Shown here: one piece after another, positions 15,882-24,457 of the stretch | How positions within the stretch are numbered: the first letter of the stretch is position 1 | Layout: every line of letters begins with the position of its first letter | DNA from: Chloroflexi bacterium GWB2_54_36 | GTDB lineage: Bacteria; Chloroflexota; Anaerolineae; Anaerolineales; Anaerolineaceae | Length of the DNA stretch: 41,926 nucleotides | NCBI GenBank assembly: GCA_001796355.1 | Contig: MGMG01000012.1 | Coordinates: 1-41,926 of the forward strand | Reading direction: 5' to 3' | Translations under genes and position numbers: made by a program | Notes under the pieces: model-generated | Seen by the model: only the letters and a program-made list of their open reading frames with translations | The model's database searches: none | Told to the model about the DNA's origin: nothing

Positions 15882-17366
15882 TCACTGCCCAACTCGATAG
15901 CCGTTTGGCATCCGCCACGGACTGTAGGGATCGTGCTCATTAGACGCAGCGGATTGGGGCGTAAACTGCGCCAGGGCAGCGGCAACCAACACCTCAGGCG
16001 GCAGACCGCATTGCGGCGGCTGCCAGCCGTTAAAATGCTCCTCGACCCAGGTGGTATAAATGTCGCCGGCGGTAAATTGCGGTTCTGCCAACACATCCTG
16101 CAAGAACTGGCCGTTGTAGGTCACCCCCAGCAACACTGTCTCACGCAGCGCGGCAGCCATGCGCTGGATGGCTGCCGGACGGTTTTCGCCCCAGACGGTC
16201 AGCTTGGCGATCAGCGGGTCATAATGGATGGTAATCTGGTCGCCGGTGGTATAGCCGCTGTCCACCCGCACGCCCGGACCGGACGGCTCGACAAAGGTCA
16301 ACAGCGGACCGGTGGCTGGCAGGAAATTATTGGCCGGGTCTTCAGCGTACAAGCGACACTCGATAGCATGCCCGCGCTGCGACAGACTGCTCTGGTTGAA
16401 GGGCAGGGTTTCGCCGGCGGCAATGCGGATCTGCCATTGCACCAGGTCGATGCCAACCGTCCATTCGGTGACCGGGTGTTCGACCTGCAGGCGAGTGTTC
16501 ATTTCCAGGAAGAAGAATTCCCCGGTCTGCGGATCGACGATGAACTCAACCGTCCCGGCATGGGTATAGCCGACAGAGCGGGCGGCGGCCACGGCAGCCG
16601 CGCCCATTTCAGCGCGCAGGATTTCATTTAAGTATGGGGACGGCGTTTCCTCGATGATTTTCTGATGCCGCCGCTGCACAGAGCACTCGCGCTCAAATAA
16701 ATGCACCAAATTGCCGTGCTGGTCGGCCAGCACCTGAAATTCGATATGCCGTGCACGTGGGATGTAACGTTCCAAAATCAGACGCCCGTCGCCAAATGCA
16801 TGTTCAGCTTCGCGCCTGGCAGCCGCAGCAGCTTCGACAAGCTCAACCGGCTGGTCCACAACGCGCATACCTTTGCCGCCGCCGCCGGCAGCCGCTTTGA
16901 TCAGCAGCGGGAAACCAATTTGAGCGGCAGCGGCTTCCAGCGCAGCCGGATCGTCTGATCCCTGGTAACCGGGCACCACGGGAACGCCGGCCGCCTGCAT
17001 ACGGGCGCGCGCCTGGCCCTTATCGCCCATGGCATCGATGGCTTCCGGCGACGGGCCAATAAACACCAGTCCGGCCTGCTGCACGGCGCGGGCAAAATTG
17101 GCATTTTCGGATAAAAAGCCGTATCCCGGATGAATAGCCTCGGCGCCTGTGGCAACAGCGGCCTGTATAATACGCTCCGCAACCAGATAGGATTCGCTGG
17201 CCGGAGCCGGACCGATATTCACAGCTTCGTCTGCCAGACGCACGTGCAGCGCGCGCCGGTCGGCGTCGGAATAGACCGCCACCGATGCGATGCCCAGTTC
17301 GCGGCAGGCGCGGATGATGCGCACCGCGATCTCGCCCCGGTTGGCCACCAGCACTTTTTTGAACAT
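15882..17366 (-). CDS. mccA: Biotin carboxylase subunit, probable methylcrotonyl-CoA carboxylase alpha (BC part)
   Basis: 494 residues from ATG 17366 (MFKKVLVANRGEIAVRI, the usual family start). A GTG at 17381 would overlap the previous stop by four bases (GTGA) and is possible. The biotin carboxylase fold is complete: KAAAGGGGKGMR (ATP loop), HIEFQVLADQHGN, FLEMNTRLQVEHPVTE and RLYAEDP. It ends at DPYSPWRMPNGYRVG, a BC/BT junction typical of methylcrotonyl-CoA carboxylase alpha subunits; the BT and BCCP parts are in the next gene. It carboxylates biotin with ATP and bicarbonate for the adjacent carboxyltransferase. The assignment to methylcrotonyl-CoA rests on the beta subunit. Confidence 0.93.
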   Translation of the reverse strand: MFKKVLVANRGEIAVRIIRACRELGIASVAVYSDADRRALHVRLADEAVNIGPAPASESYLVAERIIQAAVATGAEAIHPGYGFLSENANFARAVQQAGLVFIGPSPEAIDAMGDKGQARARMQAAGVPVVPGYQGSDDPAALEAAAAQIGFPLLIKAAAGGGGKGMRVVDQPVELVEAAAAARREAEHAFGDGRLILERYIPRARHIEFQVLADQHGNLVHLFERECSVQRRHQKIIEETPSPYLNEILRAEMGAAAVAAARSVGYTHAGTVEFIVDPQTGEFFFLEMNTRLQVEHPVTEWTVGIDLVQWQIRIAAGETLPFNQSSLSQRGHAIECRLYAEDPANNFLPATGPLLTFVEPSGPGVRVDSGYTTGDQITIHYDPLIAKLTVWGENRPAAIQRMAAALRETVLLGVTYNGQFLQDVLAEPQFTAGDIYTTWVEEHFNGWQPPQCGLPPEVLVAAALAQFTPQSAASNEHDPYSPWRMPNGYRVGQ

Positions 17367-17377
17367 AGATACGCCGC

Positions 17378-19009
17378 TCACATGCGGAAAACCCCAAACC
17401 CACCCGGCGTACGCGGCGAATTCAACGCTACCGATAAGGCCAGTCCCAACACCTGGCGCGTCTCAGCCGGGTCGATGACCCCGTCATCCCACAAACGGGC
17501 GGTCGAATAATACGGGTTGCCCGCTCGTTCGTATTCCTCCAGTGTGGGGCGCATAAAGGCTTCTGCTTCGGCGGGGGACAACGAGGGCTTGCCCTCGCGC
17601 GCCAACTGGTCCTGCTTGACCGTCAGCAGCACGTTGGCGGCTTGCTCGCCGCCCATGGCGCTGATGCGCGCGTTAGGCCACATCCACAGAAAGCGCGGGT
17701 TGAAAGCGCGCCCGGACATGCCGTAATTGCCTGCCCCAAACGACCCGCCGATCAGCACCGTCAGTTTGGGGACGCTGACGGTGGACACGGCATGTACCAG
17801 CTTGGCGCCGTCCTTGGCAATGCCGCCAGCTTCGTACTCCTTGCCGACCATGAATCCGGTGATATTCTGCAAAAAAAGCAGCGGAATGCCGCGCTGCTCG
17901 CATAGTTCGATAAAATGGGTGGCCTTCAGGGCGGATTCACTGAACAACACCCCATTGTTGCCTAATATTCCTATCGGATAGCCGCGGATGGCGGCAAAAC
18001 CGCATACCAGGGTGGTGCCGTAGCGAGCTTTGAACTCGCGGAAGGCGCTGCCGTCCACCAGCCGCGCGATGATCTCGCGCACATCATAGGCAGCGCGCGG
18101 GTTGGCCGGCAAAATCCCGTAAATTTCGGCCGGCGAGTAAAGCGGTTCGGCGGGCGGGAGCACATCCAGCCCATCCAGCCAGACTCCGGCGCTGCGGCCT
18201 GACTTGCGCGGCAGAGTCTCGATGATATTGCGGCAAATTTCCAGCGCGTGGTCGTCGTCTTCGGCAAAATGATCTGCCACCCCCGAGAGGCGGGTATGCA
18301 CATCCGCGCCGCCCAATTCCTCAGCGGGCACATCTTCGCCGGTTGCCGCTTTGACCAACGGCGGGCCGCCCAGGAAAATGGTGCCGGTGCCGCGCACAAT
18401 GATGGTCTCATCACTCATGGCGGGCACATAGGCTCCGCCTGCCGTGCACGAACCCATCACCACCGCAATCTGGGTGATGCCTTTGGCGCTCATGCGCGCC
18501 TGGTTATAGAAAATTCGGCCAAAATCATCCGAATCAGGGAAGACCTCATCCTGCATCGGCAGGAAAATTCCGCCCGAATCGACCAGATAGATACAGGGCA
18601 GCGCGTTTTGAAAGGCGATCTCTTGAGCGCGCAGGTGTTTCTTCATGGTTAAGGGGAAGTAGGTGCCGCCTTTGACCGTGGCGTCATTGGCAACAATCAA
18701 CACCTCGCGTTCCGCCACCCGCCCAATGCCGGTGACGATGCCAGCGCCGGGCGCCTGATTGTCATAGCAGTCCCAGGCCGCCAGCGGCGACAGCTCGAGA
18801 AACGGCGAACCCGTGTCGAGTAGCCGGTCGATGCGCTCGCGGACGAACAGCTTCCCCTGGGCTGCCTGGCGCTGCTGGTATTTTTCGCCGCCGCCCTGGC
18901 GCACCACTGCCAGCCGCTGGTGAAGCTGCTCTGCCAGTCCACGGTGATAGATTTCATTGGCCTGGAAAGCCGGGTCTTGGGTCGAAATGCTGGATTGAAT
19001 GGTTTCCAA
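17378..19009 (-). CDS. mccB: Methylcrotonyl-CoA carboxylase beta (carboxyltransferase)
   Basis: 543 residues, the usual length. Many stretches are close to animal and bacterial MCC beta: [68 protein letters not shown] and [10 protein letters not shown], and it ends FGVFRM. It transfers carboxyl from biotin to 3-methylcrotonyl-CoA, giving 3-methylglutaconyl-CoA, in leucine/isovalerate breakdown. The start is TTG at 19009 with AGGGG five bases before it; no usable ATG lies nearby. It follows fixX by 18 bp. Geranyl-CoA carboxylase is a less likely alternative. Confidence 0.93.
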   Translation of the reverse strand: METIQSSISTQDPAFQANEIYHRGLAEQLHQRLAVVRQGGGEKYQQRQAAQGKLFVRERIDRLLDTGSPFLELSPLAAWDCYDNQAPGAGIVTGIGRVAEREVLIVANDATVKGGTYFPLTMKKHLRAQEIAFQNALPCIYLVDSGGIFLPMQDEVFPDSDDFGRIFYNQARMSAKGITQIAVVMGSCTAGGAYVPAMSDETIIVRGTGTIFLGGPPLVKAATGEDVPAEELGGADVHTRLSGVADHFAEDDDHALEICRNIIETLPRKSGRSAGVWLDGLDVLPPAEPLYSPAEIYGILPANPRAAYDVREIIARLVDGSAFREFKARYGTTLVCGFAAIRGYPIGILGNNGVLFSESALKATHFIELCEQRGIPLLFLQNITGFMVGKEYEAGGIAKDGAKLVHAVSTVSVPKLTVLIGGSFGAGNYGMSGRAFNPRFLWMWPNARISAMGGEQAANVLLTVKQDQLAREGKPSLSPAEAEAFMRPTLEEYERAGNPYYSTARLWDDGVIDPAETRQVLGLALSVALNSPRTPGGFGVFRM

Positions 19010-19027
19010 TGCTGCCCCTAACGCGGC

Positions 19028-19312
19028 TCAGCCGCTGCGATAAATGACGCCGAATCCGCCGCGCGGGTAAACCCACTGCAGCGCATCGCTTGGGCAGGCC
19101 ACCAGACAGGTGCCGCATTCCAGGCAGCCCGCCCAATCTGCCATGATCCTGCCGTTCTGTTCGCTGTAAACGTTGGCCGGACAAACATATAGGCAAGCCA
19201 GGTTTTTACATTTGGCGCGGCACACTTCTTCGTTGACGGCAATATGCGGGTGACCTTCATCCAATTCATACTTGTTGACAGCTAATTTTTCGGTTACCGG
19301 TAAGCGGTTCAT
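19028..19312 (-). CDS. fixX: FixX-type ferredoxin-like protein
   Basis: 94 residues with two cysteine groups: Cys31, 35, 40 and 44 (spacing 3-4-3) and Cys63, 66, 69 and 73 (canonical CxxCxxCxxxCP, in GCLECGTCLVACP). The ending WVYPRGGFGVIYRSG is a FixX signature. FixX works with the flavoprotein FixC to move electrons between the FixAB electron-transfer flavoprotein and quinone or a low-potential acceptor. Its ATG overlaps the fixC stop by four bases (ATGA). Whether the first, irregularly spaced group binds a cluster is open. Confidence 0.93.
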   Translation of the reverse strand: MNRLPVTEKLAVNKYELDEGHPHIAVNEEVCRAKCKNLACLYVCPANVYSEQNGRIMADWAGCLECGTCLVACPSDALQWVYPRGGFGVIYRSG

Positions 19313-20604
19313 AAGGCGCGTCCTCCTGCCAGCGCGTCCTTCAAAAGGTCCAACAACGAAATTTTGGATGCCTTCAAATTCTTCAACAGGGTAGGCACCA
19401 GGTTCTTTTTCGGCTGAGCTTCCTGGCGGTAAATATCCGCCAGAATGTTTGAGAGCAGCGCCGGGTAGGCCTCGAAAAGACGTTCATTTTTCATAAAATC
19501 CACTGCGCGGGCATAGGTGCGCATGTCCTGCATCACGAATGATTTTTCCAGCCGGGATGGGTAGGACTGCAGCCGGGCGGCGCTGAAATCGTCCGCGGCC
19601 TGCGCTTCAATGATGGTTTCGGCTGCCGCCACTGCTGACCCGATTGCCAGGTCCATGCCGCGCACCACAAAACCGTTGTTGACCCCGAAGCCAGCCGCGT
19701 CCCCTACCAGCAGCAGGCCGTCCGCAGCCAGCGGCGGCATCATTTTGAGCCCGCCTTCGGGCACCAGATGCGCGCCGTACTCCAACAGCTTGCCGCCTTT
19801 GATCAGCGGAGCGATCATTGGATGCACCAGAAAATCCTCAAAGATTTCGGCCGGTTTCAACTGGCGTTCGACCATCGCTTCCAGGTGAATGACTAGCCCG
19901 ACCGAAAGACTCTCCTGGTTGGTGTACAAAAATCCACCGCCAGGGACGCCGCGGGTGGCGAAGCCGACGATATTATAGGCTGTGCCTTCATTGCCATTCA
20001 GGTGAAAACGTTCCTCGATCACCTCGCGCGGCAGCCCGATTACCTCTTTGACCCCAACGGCAGCATGCCCGGTAGGGATTTTGTCGCGCAGCCCGGCTTG
20101 CTGGGCAATAAATGAGTTGGCCCCGTCGGCGGCAATCACCACTTTTGCCAGCATCTCTTCATTATCCGCGCTGATGCCGACTACTTTTCCATCGCGTTTG
20201 ACCACCCCATCCACCTTGATGCCCGGCACGAGCATGGCGCCGGCAGCCTCGGCCTGTTCGGCCAGCCAGCGGTCAAAGCGGGCGCGCAGCACGGTAAAAC
20301 CGTTGTAGGGCGGCTGGTTGAATGTTTCGGTCTTGAAATCCAGGTTGACGGAGGAATCGGCGGTCAAAAAACTGACCACCTGATTGGTAATCACGCGCTC
20401 GACCGGGGCGGATTCCCAAAAGTTGGGGATCAGGTCATGCAGCACGCGTCCGTAAAGCACGCCGCCGCTCAAATTCTTGCTACCGGGAAACGGTCCACGC
20501 TCGATCAATACCACCTGCAGGCCGGCCTTCGCCAGCCGGTAAGCGGCGCTGCTGCCAGCAACCCCGGCGCCAACGATGATGGCGTCAAATACATCTTCTG
20601 CCAC
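19309..20604 (-). CDS. fixC: FixC-type ETF:quinone oxidoreductase flavoprotein
   Basis: 431 residues. The N-terminal FAD Rossmann motif is VGAGVAGSSAAYRLAKAG, followed by LIERGPFPGSKNLSGGVLYG, a hallmark of FixC and ETF-quinone oxidoreductase. A second FAD motif is LLVGDAAGFGVNNGFVVRGMD. Canonical ETF-QO carries its Fe-S domain fused at the C-terminus; here it is the separate FixX gene that follows, as in bacterial fixABCX operons. The start is GTG at 20604, four bases after the fixB stop. It passes electrons from FixAB to quinone; in some FixABCX complexes also to ferredoxin by bifurcation. Confidence 0.95.
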   Translation of the reverse strand: MAEDVFDAIIVGAGVAGSSAAYRLAKAGLQVVLIERGPFPGSKNLSGGVLYGRVLHDLIPNFWESAPVERVITNQVVSFLTADSSVNLDFKTETFNQPPYNGFTVLRARFDRWLAEQAEAAGAMLVPGIKVDGVVKRDGKVVGISADNEEMLAKVVIAADGANSFIAQQAGLRDKIPTGHAAVGVKEVIGLPREVIEERFHLNGNEGTAYNIVGFATRGVPGGGFLYTNQESLSVGLVIHLEAMVERQLKPAEIFEDFLVHPMIAPLIKGGKLLEYGAHLVPEGGLKMMPPLAADGLLLVGDAAGFGVNNGFVVRGMDLAIGSAVAAAETIIEAQAADDFSAARLQSYPSRLEKSFVMQDMRTYARAVDFMKNERLFEAYPALLSNILADIYRQEAQPKKNLVPTLLKNLKASKISLLDLLKDALAGGRAL

Positions 20605-20608
20605 GGGT

Positions 20609-21574
20609 TTATTTCGCCTTGCGCGCTTTGAGCGCGCGAATCAATGCCGGGACGACCTGGTACAGGTCGCCCTCGACGGCATAATCGGATTGGGTCATCA
20701 GCGGAGCCCCGCGGTCTTTATTGATCGCCACCACCACGCGCGACTCGCTCATGCCAATGGTGTGCTGGGCCTGCCCCGAGACGCCCACCCCCAGATACAG
20801 GTCTGGTTTGATCATGGCGCCGGAAATGCCGATGTAGCGCTCGCGCGGCAGCCAGCCCAGCCCTTCGGCCAGTGGACGGGTGCAGGCCATTTCAGCGCTG
20901 AGGGCTTGCGCCAGTTCCTCGATCAGGCCCAAATCTTCCTGACGGGCGACCCCGCGTCCCGGACAAACGACGCGTTTGGCAGCCGATAGATTGACACTGC
21001 TGACGGCGCGGCTGCGGCGTTCGATGACCGCCGCCTGCCAGGGCGGCTCGACCCACGGCAGCGGTTCGATCTCACCCTTTGGTTGAGCCTGAAGGGAGCC
21101 AGTTTCAAATATGCCCTGACCGATGGTGGCGATGACCGGGCTGGCCAGCGGGCGGTCGATGCGTACTGCGCCGCCGCCGAAGACCATGTGACGCGCCAAT
21201 AAGGCTGAACCATCCCATTGAAATTCGAGTACGTCGGCAAGGGCGGCCACGCCCAGGCGGGCTGCCAGCCGACCAGCAACTGCCCGCCCGCGCACTGTCG
21301 CGCCGATGATGACGCCAAAAGGACACTTATCCTGCACGGCTGCTACCAGGGTTGGGACGATATCCTCCACCAGCCGGCCGGAAGGCAGTTCACCCAGCCA
21401 TAAGACGCGCTGCGCGCCCAGGTCAAATGCCTGCTCGGCCTGCGAGCGGGCGCCTAAAACCACGGCAGCCACCTGGCCGCCCGTGTTGGCAGACAATTGG
21501 TGCGCACCCGCGATTAGCTCGGCTTGCAGCGCCGGTTTTTCCGAAAACACCCAGACATCTTTGTCGTCTGTCAT
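20609..21574 (-). CDS. fixB: FixB, electron-transfer flavoprotein alpha subunit
   Basis: 321 residues. The C-terminal FAD-binding domain shows VVCPGRGVARQEDLGLIEELAQ, RYIGISGAMIKPDLYLGVG, GVSGQAQHTIG and VVAINKDRGAPL. The N-terminus starts DVWVFSEKP, and the pattern follows E. coli FixB (carnitine metabolism) more closely than mitochondrial ETF alpha. It forms the FixAB heterodimer with the gene eight bases upstream. It probably takes electrons from the acyl-CoA dehydrogenase encoded two genes upstream. Confidence 0.95.
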   Translation of the reverse strand: MTDDKDVWVFSEKPALQAELIAGAHQLSANTGGQVAAVVLGARSQAEQAFDLGAQRVLWLGELPSGRLVEDIVPTLVAAVQDKCPFGVIIGATVRGRAVAGRLAARLGVAALADVLEFQWDGSALLARHMVFGGGAVRIDRPLASPVIATIGQGIFETGSLQAQPKGEIEPLPWVEPPWQAAVIERRSRAVSSVNLSAAKRVVCPGRGVARQEDLGLIEELAQALSAEMACTRPLAEGLGWLPRERYIGISGAMIKPDLYLGVGVSGQAQHTIGMSESRVVVAINKDRGAPLMTQSDYAVEGDLYQVVPALIRALKARKAK

Positions 21575-21582
21575 GATTGCCC

Positions 21583-22359
21583 CTACACCACGCCTTCTTT
21601 GACCAGATAACCTGCCAGTGATTGGGCGGCTTCCTCCGGGCTGCCTTCGATCAAGATGCGTTTGCGTTCAACCGGGCGCGGCGCGCGTAAACTGACCGCT
21701 TCCACCCGCGGTTCCGGCGCATTTTCCAGTTCCAAATCGGCCAGGCTCCATTCATACACCGGCTTTTTGGCCGCTAGTAGAATCTCCTTCATGTTGGGCA
21801 GGCGCGGCGTGTGAATATCGGTAGTGACCGCCAGCACTGCCGGCAGCGGCAGCTCCAGCACTTCGGTCTCTTCTTCCAGGCTGCGTTCGATGCGCACCCC
21901 ACTGTCTTTGACCTCGATTTTGCTGACGGCATTGAACGCCGGCACTTCGAGCAACTCACCAAGCTGCAAGCCGACCTGTTGAAAATACAGATCCGCCGAA
22001 CCTTCACCCGTCAGCACCAGATCCACCGCGCCAATTTTGCGCACCGCAGCCGCCAGCACCTGGGCCGTCACTGCCGTGTCCGCGCCGTTCAAAACATCTT
22101 CAGCCACCAGTACCAATTCGTCCGGGCCGCGTGAAAGCAGGTCTTTGCGCAGTTTGGAATGGTTGATGCGCTGCGGTCCAGCGCTGAGGGCGGTCACGCT
22201 GCCGCCGTGGGCGTCTCGCAAGCGCACCGCAGCCTCGATCGCTTGCAAATCAAAACTGCCGATGCGCCACTCCGCGCGGTCGAGCGATATGGAACCATCG
22301 CTGCGGACTTCGATATCGCTGGCATCGGGCGCAAGTTTGGCGCAGACTACGATTTTCAT
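21583..22359 (-). CDS. fixA: FixA, electron-transfer flavoprotein beta subunit
   Basis: 258 residues from ATG 22359 with GGAG eight bases upstream; the longer open frame reaching 22461 overlaps the dehydrogenase and is not coding. Motifs LRKDLLSRGPDELVLV, SADLYFQQVGLQLGELL, PAFNAVSKI, LPLPAVLAVTTDIHTPRLPN and ILLAAKKP follow E. coli FixA. Beta subunits of canonical ETFs bind AMP here, while bifurcating ETFs bind a second FAD; deciding between them needs alignment. The gene starts 28 bp after the acyl-CoA dehydrogenase stop. Confidence 0.95.
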   Translation of the reverse strand: MKIVVCAKLAPDASDIEVRSDGSISLDRAEWRIGSFDLQAIEAAVRLRDAHGGSVTALSAGPQRINHSKLRKDLLSRGPDELVLVAEDVLNGADTAVTAQVLAAAVRKIGAVDLVLTGEGSADLYFQQVGLQLGELLEVPAFNAVSKIEVKDSGVRIERSLEEETEVLELPLPAVLAVTTDIHTPRLPNMKEILLAAKKPVYEWSLADLELENAPEPRVEAVSLRAPRPVERKRILIEGSPEEAAQSLAGYLVKEGVV

Positions 22360-22387
22360 AAAGGCTCCATTCAGAATGAGCGGCAGG

Positions 22388-23542
22388 CTAACTCTTGCGG
22401 GCGTGTTTGAGCAGTTGCGGCCCGGCAATGTTGTACATGATCTCGTCGGTGCCGCCGCCAATGCGCATCAAGCGGATATCGCGCCACAGACGCTGTACCC
22501 GGTGGTCCATCATATAGCCCAGCCCGCCCATGATCTGCACGGCGGAGTCGGTCACCTCGCAGGCGGCGCGGGCCACATACAGTTTACACATGGCGTGCTC
22601 ATGGCGCACCGATTGGCCTTGATCCATCATCCAGGCGACCTTGTAAATGTAGTTGCGCATATTTTCGTTTTTGATGGCCATATCCGTCAGGATGTGCTGC
22701 ACGGCCTGGTAGCTGCCGATGGGATTGCCAAATTGGACGCGCCGGTTGGCGTAGGACAGCGAATCTTCCAGGGCTGCTTCGGCAGCGCCCACCGAGGCAG
22801 CGCACAACGCCAACCGTTCGATCTCAAAGTTAGCCATCAGCTGCGGCCAACCCGAATTGAACTGCCCGACCAGGTTCTTGCGCGGGACGCGCGCATTTTC
22901 AATGAAGACTTCGTAGGTGGGTACTGTCCACCAGCCGACCTTGTTGAGGATGTTGAAGCGCAGCCCGGGTGTGTCGGTGGGCAGCAGCCACATCGAAATC
23001 GAGGCGTACGGGTTGGTGCCCTGCGCGTCGCGGGTCATTAGCAGGATATATTTGGCAATTTTGGCCAGGGTGCAGTACATCTTCTGCCCGTTGAATATCA
23101 CATCGTCGCCGTCGATCTGGGCGGTGGCCTTCATGGCAGCGGCATCTGATCCGGCCTGCGGTTCGGTAATCCCCAGCGCCACCGGCAAGTCGCCGCGCAC
23201 GAATCCCCCCAGGACCTTGGCCTTGATTTCTTCGGAACCAAACTGGATAATATCGCGGATGGTAATGATCCCCAGCGAATAGATGATGCCCAGCGGCAGA
23301 GCGTATTTGCCAAGCGTCTCGCACACCAGTGTCAGCGTGGTGATGTCCGCCGGGACGCCGCCGTATTCCTCCGGGATGCCCAGCGCTAGGATGCCGTTAT
23401 CAGCCAGGGCTTGCCAAGGTTTGAAGGGGAACTCGTGCCGGGCGTCCAGTTCCGCCATCAGCGTTTCGGGAGCTTCACGTTGCAGCAGTTCTTCCAGACT
23501 CTGGATCAGCAGTTCCTGTTCTTCTGTCCATCGAAAATCCAT
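22388..23542 (-). CDS. Acyl-CoA dehydrogenase, probably isovaleryl-CoA dehydrogenase type
   Basis: 384 residues, the standard length. FAD and substrate motifs are ITEPQAGSDAAAMKATA and NGQKMYCTLA. Most acyl-CoA dehydrogenases use a C-terminal Glu in YEGT. Here that stretch reads IGGGTDEI (Gly363), so the base must lie elsewhere. FEIERLALCAASVG places Glu242 where isovaleryl-CoA dehydrogenase has its helix-G catalytic Glu. Together with the methylcrotonyl-CoA carboxylase downstream this points to isovaleryl-CoA oxidation to 3-methylcrotonyl-CoA. Long-chain or 2-methyl-branched substrates are alternatives. An AT-rich 102-bp gap upstream could hold a separate promoter, so the operon may start here. 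Confidence 0.9.
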   Translation of the reverse strand: MDFRWTEEQELLIQSLEELLQREAPETLMAELDARHEFPFKPWQALADNGILALGIPEEYGGVPADITTLTLVCETLGKYALPLGIIYSLGIITIRDIIQFGSEEIKAKVLGGFVRGDLPVALGITEPQAGSDAAAMKATAQIDGDDVIFNGQKMYCTLAKIAKYILLMTRDAQGTNPYASISMWLLPTDTPGLRFNILNKVGWWTVPTYEVFIENARVPRKNLVGQFNSGWPQLMANFEIERLALCAASVGAAEAALEDSLSYANRRVQFGNPIGSYQAVQHILTDMAIKNENMRNYIYKVAWMMDQGQSVRHEHAMCKLYVARAACEVTDSAVQIMGGLGYMMDHRVQRLWRDIRLMRIGGGTDEIMYNIAGPQLLKHARKS

Positions 23543-23644
23543 TCTCCCCGTCCTTTCAGCCCTCTGAACAAGTGTCCCTTATATTGATATTCTATACCAA
23601 GACTATTAACTTTTATTGAGAGATCACCCGAAATTCAACGGTTA

Positions 23645-24448
23645 TCATCCCACCTTTCGCCGCTCCGGTTTGCCCAGGATCATCCCCTGCGGATCGACCT
23701 GGGTGCGCAGGATTTCCAACTGCTCATCCGTCGGTTCAGGCGTGATCTCCAGGTGGGCAGCAAACAGCATTTCGAACCCGGTAGCCGCGGCGATATCCTC
23801 ACGCGTGACGCCAGGGTGCAGCGACTCGACCTGCATGCGCTTGCTGAGCGGGTCAAAGCCCATCACCCCCAGGGTGCTGATGACCTTATAGGGCCCGGTA
23901 TCGGGCGGCAGGCCAGCTGCTTCTCGCGCGCCGGGACCGGTCAGATAACCCGGCGAGGTAATGAAATCAACTTTTGGCACAAAACGGCGGGCGTCGTGCT
24001 GCATGGTCGCCATGGTTTTCCAGCACAGCGAGGCCAGGTCATTGGCGCCGCCGCTGCCGGGCAGGCGCACCTTGGGATGGCGGTAGTCACCGCCGATCAT
24101 GGTCGAATTCAGATTGCCGTACATGTCGATTTGCGCGCCACCCAGGAAGGTGTAATCCACCAGCCCGCGCTGGCAGGTCTCCATGACCTCATCCATGCTG
24201 CCGTGCACCAGCGCTCGTGTCTGGGTCTCGGAGCCTGAGACCGAGATGGGCAGCCTTTCCAGGATGGGGGCCATGGCGCCGGCCTCGAACAGGATCACCA
24301 GGTTGGGCGCGGTCGTTTTTTGCGCCAGCATGGCGGCTGCCAGCGGCGCGCCGGTGCCGATCACCGCGGTCTTGTTATCCTCCAACTGGCGGGCAGCGGC
24401 GCAAATCATCAATTCCACCAGGCTGTAGCGGGCGTCGACGGTGACCAT
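23645..24448 (-). CDS. Glutaconate-type CoA-transferase, beta subunit
   Basis: 267 residues. The pattern follows glutaconate CoA-transferase subunit B: VIGTGAPLAAAMLAQK, FLGGAQIDMYGNLNSTMIG, GSGGANDLASL, TSPGYLTGPGAREAAGLP and a C-terminal QVDPQG. The nucleophilic glutamate that carries the CoA thioester is present as Glu55 in LFEAGAMAP. Relatives that turned into hydrolases or decarboxylases (IpdB, AibB) lack it. It is therefore a predicted active CoA-transferase. It starts nine bases after the alpha subunit stop, with GAGG six bases before ATG 24448. Its likely role is activation of a branched or dicarboxylic acid, or acetoacetate handling, for the downstream pathway. Confidence 0.88.
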   Translation of the reverse strand: MVTVDARYSLVELMICAAARQLEDNKTAVIGTGAPLAAAMLAQKTTAPNLVILFEAGAMAPILERLPISVSGSETQTRALVHGSMDEVMETCQRGLVDYTFLGGAQIDMYGNLNSTMIGGDYRHPKVRLPGSGGANDLASLCWKTMATMQHDARRFVPKVDFITSPGYLTGPGAREAAGLPPDTGPYKVISTLGVMGFDPLSKRMQVESLHPGVTREDIAAATGFEMLFAAHLEITPEPTDEQLEILRTQVDPQGMILGKPERRKVG

Positions 24449-24457
24449 GGCTATCCT

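Noticed and set aside
15609-16631. 340-codon plus-strand ORF opposite the biotin carboxylase genes
   Set aside because: It covers two well-supported carboxylase genes on the other strand and shows no conserved motif.
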